From Candidatus Gastranaerophilales bacterium (GTDB lineage: Bacteria; Cyanobacteriota; Vampirovibrionia; Gastranaerophilales; Gastranaerophilaceae), in contig CANROV010000065.1 in the NCBI GenBank assembly GCA_947632315.1, forward strand, positions 1 to 10,005: 10,005 nucleotides of DNA, written 5' to 3'. A program made the position numbers and the translations under genes. Within the stretch, counting starts at the first letter, position 1; each line of letters begins with the position of its first letter. A model generated the notes under the pieces. That model was not told where the DNA came from, did no database searches, and saw only the letters and a program-made list of their open reading frames with translations. Below are positions 6,042-10,005 of the stretch, in pieces.

Positions 6042-6260
6042 TTACATCTTTTTAAAAAATTCTTCTATAGTAATTTCCAACACAGAAATTATTTTATATA
6101 TATTAGTATATTTTATATTTCTTTCGCCCCGTTCCACCATTCCAATGAAGTTCGTGGAAACTCCTGCCAGCTCGGCTAATTGTGCCTGAGTTAAATTATC
6201 TTCTTTCCTTTTTTCTTTCAGTCTTTGACCGAATTGTTTAAGAATTTCTTTATTTTCCAT
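6042..6260 (-). CDS. XRE-family HTH regulator 2
   Basis: A 72-residue, textbook single-domain Cro/C1 protein: FGQRLKEKRKEDNLTQAQLA, then ELAGVSTNFIGMVERGERNI (recognition helix near residues 34-42), then helices ending in LEITIEEFFKKM. It starts 17 nt after the stop of regulator 3, so the two are likely cotranscribed; its own ribosome site is weak. The short length leaves no effector domain. It could repress its own operon, act as a small antitoxin-like or phage-type repressor, or modulate neighbours by heterodimer formation. Function beyond DNA binding is not shown. Confidence 0.9.
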   Translation of the reverse strand: MENKEILKQFGQRLKEKRKEDNLTQAQLAELAGVSTNFIGMVERGERNIKYTNIYKIISVLEITIEEFFKKM

Positions 6261-6277
6261 ATAGCTGTTGTATTTTC

Positions 6278-6493
6278 TTAAATATCTTTTAATAATTCAT
6301 TAATATCAATCAAAAGAACTTTTGCAATATTATAGACCAAAAATATTGAAGGAGTTTGAAGTCCCCTTTCTATTAAACTAATGGTACTCTCACTACTTCC
6401 AACTAATTCCGCTAACTGAAATTGAGTTAAATTTTTCCTATTTCTTTCGGCTTTAATATTCAAGCCTAAAGTTTTATTTTTTGTATCTTTCAT
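6278..6493 (-). CDS. XRE-family HTH regulator 3
   Basis: A 71-residue single-domain Cro/C1 protein: LGLNIKAERNRKNLTQFQLA, ELVGSSESTISLIERGLQTP as the helix-turn-helix (about residues 29-48), then VYNIAKVLLIDINELLKDI. It is the first gene of a probable two-gene unit with regulator 2. The upstream spacer (6494-6688) holds two palindromes at 6552-6582 that could be its operator. It differs clearly from regulators 5 and 6, so it is an older duplicate or an independent arrival. Confidence 0.9.
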   Translation of the reverse strand: MKDTKNKTLGLNIKAERNRKNLTQFQLAELVGSSESTISLIERGLQTPSIFLVYNIAKVLLIDINELLKDI

Positions 6494-6510
6494 AAAAATA
6501 TTATTAATAA

Positions 6511-6539
6511 TTGACAGACATCGAACAAGAGATTAAACT
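6511..6539 (+). promoter_or_regulatory. Candidate + strand promoter in the XRE spacer
   Basis: TTGACA, a 17-bp spacer and TAAACT (4 of 6 to consensus) form a plausible sigma-70-type promoter pointing right. Downstream, AAGGAGGT at 6595-6602 is a perfect ribosome site, but no ATG, GTG or TTG at proper spacing opens a frame of useful length. It may be the remains of a lost gene or produce a short RNA. Confidence 0.4.
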
Positions 6540-6551
6540 ATTTATTATGCA

Positions 6552-6582
6552 TAGTATACTACTAGTTAAAAGTTGTTAACTA
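6552..6582. promoter_or_regulatory. Pair of palindromes, candidate regulator binding sites
   Basis: TAGTATACTA (6552-6561) is a perfect 10-bp palindrome. One base later TAGTTAA-AAGTTG-TTAACTA (6563-6582) is a perfect 7-bp dyad with a 6-bp centre. Both begin with TAGT and end with ACTA. They lie 59 bases upstream of regulator 3 and downstream of the + promoter candidate, a natural place for an XRE operator. Confidence 0.5.
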
Positions 6583-6688
6583 TTAAAAATACGGAAGGAG
6601 GTATTATTTATTTTTACAAATAATGGTATAAATATTTTTCTCACCTCGTTTCATCATTGATACATAAGTTATTACCTTGTTATTTTAG

Positions 6689-6910
6689 TTATTTTCCCTC
6701 ATTTTCAAATTCGGTTAAAAATTCCGCAGGGGTTTGGTTAAAACCTTGAGCGATTTTTTCTAAAACATTTAATTTTATATTTTGTTTCAAAGTTTCTATT
6801 CTTGATAATATTGCAGGGTCAATATCGTTTGTAATGGCAAACTCATTGAGAGAAATTTCGATTTTCTCTCTTTTTTGCCTAATGTATTTTCCAAGGTTTT
6901 CATATTGCAT
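6689..6910 (-). CDS. XRE-family HTH regulator 4
   Basis: A 73-residue protein starting at MQYENLGKYIRQ; an in-frame start upstream at 6937 would overlap regulator 5 and I reject it. The fold is Cro/C1-like: LGKYIRQKREKIEISLNEFA, then ITNDIDPAILSRIETLKQNI as a diverged helix-turn-helix, then KIAQGFNQTPAEFLTEF. The ATG lies 1 nt after the stop codon of regulator 5, so translation is probably coupled. The C-terminal segment is duplicated as a remnant at 5279-5335. The unusual turn (NDIDPA instead of the common Gly-Val-Ser turn) sets it apart from the other regulators. Confidence 0.85.
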   Translation of the reverse strand: MQYENLGKYIRQKREKIEISLNEFAITNDIDPAILSRIETLKQNIKLNVLEKIAQGFNQTPAEFLTEFENEGK

Positions 6911-6911
6911 T

Positions 6912-7130
6912 TTATTTATCAAAATCAAATATATCACAAAATTTTATTTTAAGTGCTCTGGTAATTTTATATACCATTTTAACAGACGGATTATTTTTAC
7001 CGCCCTCAAGTTTCCCCACATAGGTTGGATGAATACCAACAATTTCAGCTAATTGTTCTTGCGTCAAATTAGCTTTAAGCCTATATTTTTTTATATTTTC
7101 TCCAAGATTACACAATATTTTAGTATTCAT
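6912..7130 (-). CDS. XRE-family HTH regulator 5
   Basis: A 72-residue single-domain Cro/C1 protein: LGENIKKYRLKANLTQEQLA, EIVGIHPTYVGKLEGGKNNP (helix-turn-helix, about 30-49), SVKMVYKITRALKI, and an IFDFDK end. It is paralogous to regulator 6 (43 of 71 aligned residues identical, no gaps). A copy of a 19-bp sequence shared with the regulator 6 upstream region lies at 7163-7181, 32 bases before its ATG, so the pair was probably duplicated together with its control site. It is followed immediately by regulator 4. The IxxxFDFD ending is shared by many small XRE proteins that act as repressors; the target is unknown. Confidence 0.92.
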   Translation of the reverse strand: MNTKILCNLGENIKKYRLKANLTQEQLAEIVGIHPTYVGKLEGGKNNPSVKMVYKITRALKIKFCDIFDFDK

Positions 7131-7162
7131 ATTAAAAATATATAAACTTAAGCTACATTCGT

Positions 7163-7181
7163 GTATAGACTGATACGCTTA
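7163..7181. promoter_or_regulatory. Shared 19-bp operator motif, copy 1
   Basis: GTATAGACTGATACGCTTA upstream of regulator 5. It matches the copy at 7432-7450 at 18 of 19 positions and the copy at 7457-7475 at 17 of 19. It contains the dyad GTAT-N6-ATAC. Its position ahead of the coding start suits an autoregulatory operator. Confidence 0.7.
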
Positions 7182-7207
7182 CTCGATAATTTAGAAATTT
7201 TTATTAA

Positions 7208-7423
7208 TTAATCAAAATCAAAGATATTAGATAATTTAACTTTTAATTTTCTTGAAATGCTGTATAAAAGTTTTACTGATGGACTACAAATACCAATTTC
7301 AATCTTTCCAATGTATGTTTGGTGTACGTTAATCTTTTCAGCTAATTGTTCTTGCGTTAGACCAACTAATAATCTATATTTTTTAATATTTTTACCAAGT
7401 CTTTTTAAAACAGTAGTATTCAT
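7208..7423 (-). CDS. XRE-family HTH regulator 6
   Basis: A 71-residue single-domain Cro/C1 protein: LGKNIKKYRLLVGLTQEQLA, EKINVHQTYIGKIEIGICSP (helix-turn-helix, about 30-49), SVKLLYSISRKLKV and an IFDFD end. I start it at the ATG at 7423, which aligns with the start of its paralogue regulator 5; the frame could open at a TTG 9 bases earlier. There is no ribosome site and a TATATT (complement of 7431-7436) lies 7 bases before the ATG, so the message may be leaderless. Two copies of the shared 19-bp motif (7432-7475) overlap this promoter region. It is divergent from the LuxR-like gene at 7582, so its operators may control both genes. Confidence 0.9.
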   Translation of the reverse strand: MNTTVLKRLGKNIKKYRLLVGLTQEQLAEKINVHQTYIGKIEIGICSPSVKLLYSISRKLKVKLSNIFDFD

Positions 7424-7431
7424 ACTTGACA

Positions 7432-7450
7432 ATATAGACTGATACGCTTA
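7432..7450. promoter_or_regulatory. Shared 19-bp operator motif, copy 2
   Basis: ATATAGACTGATACGCTTA, 9 bases before the regulator 6 ATG, overlapping the probable -10 box. Binding here would block that promoter directly. Confidence 0.7.
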
Positions 7451-7456
7451 TTATTT

Positions 7457-7475
7457 GTATAGACAAATACGCTTA
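7457..7475. promoter_or_regulatory. Shared 19-bp operator motif, copy 3
   Basis: GTATAGACAAATACGCTTA, 25 bp start-to-start from copy 2. It keeps the GTAT-N6-ATAC dyad and the GCTTA tail while the central two bases change, which suggests the conserved bases are the contacted ones. Confidence 0.7.
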
Positions 7476-7491
7476 TTTTCTTACAAATTAG

Positions 7492-7520
7492 TTGATAATA
7501 TTGTGTTTTAAAATTATTTT
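7492..7520 (+). promoter_or_regulatory. Candidate promoter of the LuxR-like gene
   Basis: TTGATA (5 of 6 to the -35 consensus), a 17-bp spacer and TATTTT (4 of 6 to the -10 consensus) lie 61 bases before the ATG at 7582. The operator copy at 7457-7475 sits just upstream of it. Confidence 0.4.
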
Positions 7521-7581
7521 GGTGTTGAATATAGAAAAGTATGAAAAAGATTTAGAAGTATAAAAAGAAAAGGAGTAAAAC

Positions 7582-8199
7582 ATGAAAAAACTTTTAAATC
7601 TTGAAGAAAATTTGCAACTCAAAATCAGAAGAGATATTTTTAAGCTCTCGGCGTCGGTGCCTGAAAATTTTAGATTTTTTTGTATTACCTTTAAACAAAA
7701 AGATAAAAGTGTGCTTGAACGCTTAAGGTACGATATTGAAAATGACGTTGAACTTTTATACTTTATTATGCAGGCTGAAAAGAAATATAAAAACTGCTTC
7801 TTGCAAAATAAAGAATACATTTATTCTATTCTTTCGCTCGATGAGTTTTATCTAAAAAATGCTAAAACTATTGCCGATTATACAAAATTAAACATTTTGG
7901 AATTTCTTTATATTGCCGTTAATTATATAGATGATGCATTTCCTGTAGTTATTACCCATTCACTAAATCGTGAGGAAAAAGATTTAATAAAATTTCTTTT
8001 ATATAAAGGCAATAAAATTGATTATTTGAAGCAAAATAATATATCAGAGGAAAACTTCAATATTTTAATTAAGAGTATTTGTCAAGCCTTTAAGTGTGAT
8101 GATATAAATACGGCATTAAATCGCTGTTTAATCGAAAAATATTTAAAAAAAGATAATAATTTATTTTTAAATCAAATCAAAAATTATATGGCTGAGTGA
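7582..8199 (+). CDS. Unfamiliar protein with a degenerate LuxR-type C-terminal HTH
   Basis: A 205-residue soluble protein with AAGGAG (7570-7575) 6 nt before the ATG. The N-terminal 120 residues (FKLSASVPENFRFFCITFKQ, a segment rich in Asp/Glu/Lys and Tyr/Phe) match no family I know. The C-terminal part from about residue 127 reads SLNREEKDLIKFLLYKG, then NNISEENFNILIKSICQAFK, then NTALNRCLIEKYL. The order and spacing resemble a LuxR/GerE helix-turn-helix (L-x-x-R-E, I-S-E-x-x, final A-L helix), but the usual Gly and Val landmarks are weak. A two-part regulator with a sensing N-terminus is a reasonable inference. It is divergent from XRE regulator 6 and convergent with bioB, ending before a shared terminator. 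No receiver-domain aspartate pattern is clear, so I do not call it a response regulator. Confidence 0.7.
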   Translation: MKKLLNLEENLQLKIRRDIFKLSASVPENFRFFCITFKQKDKSVLERLRYDIENDVELLYFIMQAEKKYKNCFLQNKEYIYSILSLDEFYLKNAKTIADYTKLNILEFLYIAVNYIDDAFPVVITHSLNREEKDLIKFLLYKGNKIDYLKQNNISEENFNILIKSICQAFKCDDINTALNRCLIEKYLKKDNNLFLNQIKNYMAE

Positions 8200-8263
8200 T
8201 TTTGTTTAATTGTTTCAATGCAAAAAAGTCAGCATAAATTTCCATAAAGCTTGATACAACAAT

Positions 8264-8290
8264 AAAAGCGGATTTAAAATATCCGCTTTT
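8264..8290. terminator. Bidirectional terminator between the LuxR-like gene and bioB
   Basis: AAAAGCGGAT and ATCCGCTTTT form a 10-bp perfect stem with loop TTAAAAT. Runs of T follow the stem on both strands. It lies 7 bases beyond the bioB stop codon and 64 beyond that of the convergent gene. Confidence 0.9.
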
Positions 8291-8297
8291 TATTATT

Positions 8298-9212
8298 TTA
8301 TATAAGTTTAATCAGCTCTTTACCCAACCTTTTTACTGTTAAAAGGTCTTCTTCAGGCTTTTTGCCTGTTGTTGTCAAATAATTTCCTGTCATTATCCCT
8401 TCAACGCAGGTTTTTAAAGCAAGTTCTTGATTTGTTTCCGATAAACGCATTCTGCCTCCGCAGAACCTCAATACTGATTTTGGATTTGCTATTTTGAATA
8501 TAGCAAGAGTTCTCAATACGTTTTCTTCGTCTATTTTATCGTAATAATTTTCAAACGGAGTCTTTTTTATCGGCATTAAAATATTGATAGGAATAGACTC
8601 GGGTTCAATTTCAGCCAGTTCAAGCGCCATTTCAACCCTTTGTTCAACACTTTCGCCCATTCCGAGTATTACCCCGCAGCAAAGCTCCATTCCGTATTTT
8701 TTAACTAATTTACACGTGTTTATTCGTTCTTGCCAGGTATGAGTTGTACATATATCCTTGTAATATGATTCTGCCGTATTTATATTATGATGAAACCTTT
8801 TGAGTCCGTGTTCTTTAAGCTTTTTAACCTGTTCTTCCGTTAATATGCCGATGGAAGCACAGCTTTTTATTCCTTTTATTTCATTTAGGGCATCAATATA
8901 TTCAAGAATTTTGTCAAAATTTTCTTCATCAGGTGACTTGCCTGACGTTACAACCGCAAATCTTATTACCCCGTTTGATTTCGCTTCATTCGCCGTTTTA
9001 ATTACTTCTTCTTTTGAAATTAAAGGATAATCGGTAATATCTGTTCTGTAATGTGAACTTTGCGCACAGTATTTGCAATCCTGTGAACATTTTCCGTTTC
9101 TGGCATTCACAAGCGAGCAAAACTCTATTTTATTTGTCATGTATTTTTCAGACTCGGCCAAAAGTTCTTTTAAATTGAGATTATATAACCTTAATAATTC
9201 TTCTTTATTCAT
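8298..9212 (-). CDS. bioB: Biotin synthase
   Basis: This radical SAM enzyme inserts sulfur into dethiobiotin to make biotin, the last step of the pathway; it is cytosolic. The protein is 304 residues, slightly short for the family but complete. The SAM [4Fe-4S] motif CxxxCxxC is C42, C46, C49 (GKCSQDCKYCAQSS). Other family blocks are RFHHNINTAE (139-148), GVILGMGES (180-188), IPINILMPIKKTPFE (207-221) and LRFCGGR (248-254). In E. coli BioB the sulfur-donor [2Fe-2S] cluster is held by C97, C128, C188 and R260. Here C118, C178 and R249 align with three of these, but A86 replaces C97, while extra cysteines occur at 32, 179 and 251. This pattern suggests the anaerobe type with a different auxiliary cluster. 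AAGGA, 8 nt before the ATG, overlaps the end of the small upstream ORF. No other biotin genes are in view. Confidence 0.96.
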   Translation of the reverse strand: MNKEELLRLYNLNLKELLAESEKYMTNKIEFCSLVNARNGKCSQDCKYCAQSSHYRTDITDYPLISKEEVIKTANEAKSNGVIRFAVVTSGKSPDEENFDKILEYIDALNEIKGIKSCASIGILTEEQVKKLKEHGLKRFHHNINTAESYYKDICTTHTWQERINTCKLVKKYGMELCCGVILGMGESVEQRVEMALELAEIEPESIPINILMPIKKTPFENYYDKIDEENVLRTLAIFKIANPKSVLRFCGGRMRLSETNQELALKTCVEGIMTGNYLTTTGKKPEEDLLTVKRLGKELIKLI

Positions 9213-9214
9213 TT

Positions 9215-9352
9215 TTAATCCTTGTAAAACTTTTCGGGATGATTTGAATTTGATAAAACTATTTCACGGTATTCATTTTTATCAATATTAACACCCATAT
9301 TTTTAATATCAATTTTAAACTTCTTTTTTTTCTTTTTGTTCTTGTCCTGCAT
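9215..9352 (-). CDS. Small basic protein upstream of bioB
   Basis: A 45-codon frame starting MQDKNKKKKKKFKIDIKNMG and ending with NHPEKFYKD. The first 18 residues are very Lys-rich; the rest is mixed and soluble. The stop codon is 2 nt before the bioB ATG, and the bioB ribosome site lies inside its last codons, so the two are likely translationally coupled. Its own ribosome site is poor (AGAAAG, about 10 nt upstream). I do not recognise a family. It may be a real small protein of the bioB operon or a translated leader that adjusts bioB expression. The long Lys run in an A-rich stretch also makes a chance frame possible. Confidence 0.5.
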   Translation of the reverse strand: MQDKNKKKKKKFKIDIKNMGVNIDKNEYREIVLSNSNHPEKFYKD

Positions 9353-9396
9353 GGTTTATTTTCTTTCTGCTGTTTCTGCTCTCTCCGCTTATTTTT

Positions 9397-9491
9397 TACA
9401 GTTCTCTTTCGCTTGAGCGGTTGACTGTATCCAAGTGCGGGAAGGGGCGTGTATGGAGTAGATGTTTTGTCCTAATCACAATGCTTAGGAC
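9397..9491. other. Hairpin-bearing, comparatively GC-rich spacer between carB and bioB
   Basis: The 158 bases from 9353 to 9510 hold no credible gene. Nested dyads TACAGT/ACTGTA (9397-9402, 9424-9429) and CGCT/AGCG (9410-9413, 9416-9419) are followed by a G-rich stretch (about 9437-9457). Then GTCCTAA/TTAGGAC (9469-9475, 9485-9491) has a 9-nt loop, just after carB in the leftward direction. The last could end carB transcription, though no T run follows. The rest may be a leader or small RNA. Confidence 0.4.
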
Positions 9492-9510
9492 TATACCTCT
9501 ATAATTTAGC

Positions 9511-10005
9511 CTAGCATACTGCGGGTGCAGCTCTGTATTTATCTATGCTGTCATAAGTAAAATCAGAGTCTTTCATATAGCATTGAAGCGCTTCTAAATA
9601 TGCCCTTGCGGTATCGAGTACCGTAAAACACGGGGTCGAATACATTTCAGCGATTGTCCTTATTAGAAATCCTCTGTCCTCCGAGCCGTACCTTACTGAA
9701 TTATTATTCGTTGTAGGCGTATTTATTATAAAACATAAATCTTTATTTTTCATATTCCTCTGCATTTTTTGAATATCGAATTTTTCAATTTCTTTAGATT
9801 CAATATTATGCAGTTTTAAAAATTTATGAGTACCTGTTGTTGCAACAAGTTTATATCCTAAATCTACAAGGGTTTTTGCTACATCAATACAGTCTTTTTT
9901 GTAGTGGTCATTGATTGATATTAACACGTTGCCTCTTTCTGTTGAAAGCTTATAGCCTGCTGCCAAAAATCCTTTTGCCAATGCTCTTTCGTATGTAGTA
10001 TCAAT
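9511..10005 (-). CDS. carB: Carbamoyl-phosphate synthase large subunit, C-terminal part
   Basis: This is the last 164 codons of carB; the frame is open through the right edge, where codons for IDTTYERALAKGFLAAGYKL mark the junction typical of this protein. CarB makes carbamoyl phosphate from bicarbonate, ATP and glutamine-derived ammonia (with CarA) for pyrimidines and arginine. What is visible is the allosteric MGS-like domain: GNVLISINDHYKKD, DLGYKLVATTGTHKFL, FIINTPTTNN, GFLIRTIAEMYSTPCFTVLD and TARAYLEAL. The NTP and TTGTHKFL motifs are those of the effector pocket, where UMP, IMP or ornithine act in characterised enzymes. Full proteins are about 1060-1080 residues; the ATP-grasp domains lie outside the window. 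The terminal YRAAPAVC is lineage-specific. No nearby carA or pyr gene is visible. Confidence 0.95.
   Translation of the reverse strand: MDTTYERALAKGFLAAGYKLSTERGNVLISINDHYKKDCIDVAKTLVDLGYKLVATTGTHKFLKLHNIESKEIEKFDIQKMQRNMKNKDLCFIINTPTTNNNSVRYGSEDRGFLIRTIAEMYSTPCFTVLDTARAYLEALQCYMKDSDFTYDSIDKYRAAPAVC

Noticed and set aside
6602..6668. A 22-codon GTG-initiated minus-strand peptide near 6650
   Set aside because: Very short, with no separate ribosome site and no motif; such frames are frequent by chance here.
6834..7052. Plus-strand 72-codon frame
   Set aside because: It is antisense to XRE regulators 4 and 5, which have clear family motifs.
7257..7442. Plus-strand 61-codon frame
   Set aside because: It is antisense to XRE regulator 6 and its operator, with no ribosome site.
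7163..7475. CRISPR array
   Set aside because: The three 19-bp repeats are irregularly spaced (269 and 25 bases) and sit in promoter regions; no regular spacers and no cas genes.
7488..7820. Minus-strand 110-codon frame rich in Ser and Phe
   Set aside because: It is the antisense reflection of the LuxR-like gene, whose start has a good AAGGAG; low-complexity composition and no motif.
8800..9291. Two plus-strand frames (8800-9030 and 9073-9291)
   Set aside because: Both are antisense to bioB, which is certain from its motifs.

Overview
This window is AT-rich DNA (roughly 30% G+C by eye) from a bacterium that uses the standard genetic code. The biotin synthase has the cysteine pattern expected of obligate anaerobes. 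An anaerobic, probably gut-associated, low-GC lineage fits, but I cannot place the species from the sequence.

Positions 1 to about 4184 are the end of an integrated prophage. The 3' part of a tail tape measure gene enters from the left (+) and ends at a bidirectional terminator. Facing it are leftward genes: a short winged-helix replication-type protein, a small helix-turn-helix (HTH) protein, an ORF6N-domain protein and a tyrosine integrase. The integrase starts close to the right attachment site. That site (4140-4184) is the 3' half of a tRNA-Lys(UUU) gene, from the anticodon loop through CCA, followed by a terminator. An intact tRNA is expected at the other prophage end, outside the window. 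No distal tail, baseplate or lysis genes follow the tape measure gene here.

Positions 4185 to 7500 are an unsettled chromosomal accessory region. It starts with a gene for an SGNH-hydrolase-like surface-polysaccharide-type protein. That gene has a +1 frameshift near its 5' end and an in-frame run of 11 G, a strong candidate for on/off phase variation. Next, on the minus strand, come tiny membrane-protein genes (one broken by a stop codon), a remnant of an XRE gene, and six intact single-domain XRE regulators in a row. The two right-most XRE genes are tandem paralogues (43 of 71 residues identical). A 19-bp sequence occurs three times in their upstream regions and is probably their operator. 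Another pair of palindromes lies between the third and fourth regulators.

Positions 7500 to 10005 look like ordinary chromosome. A + strand gene encodes an unfamiliar protein with a degenerate LuxR-like C-terminal helix-turn-helix. It ends at a terminator shared with the leftward biotin synthase gene bioB. A 45-codon basic ORF ends 2 nt before bioB and is probably cotranscribed. Beyond a comparatively GC-rich, hairpin-bearing spacer is the 3' end of carB (carbamoyl-phosphate synthase large subunit), which runs off the right edge.

The strongest leads are the G11 contingency tract, the XRE array with its triple operator, the tRNA-Lys attachment junction and the non-canonical cluster ligands in BioB.
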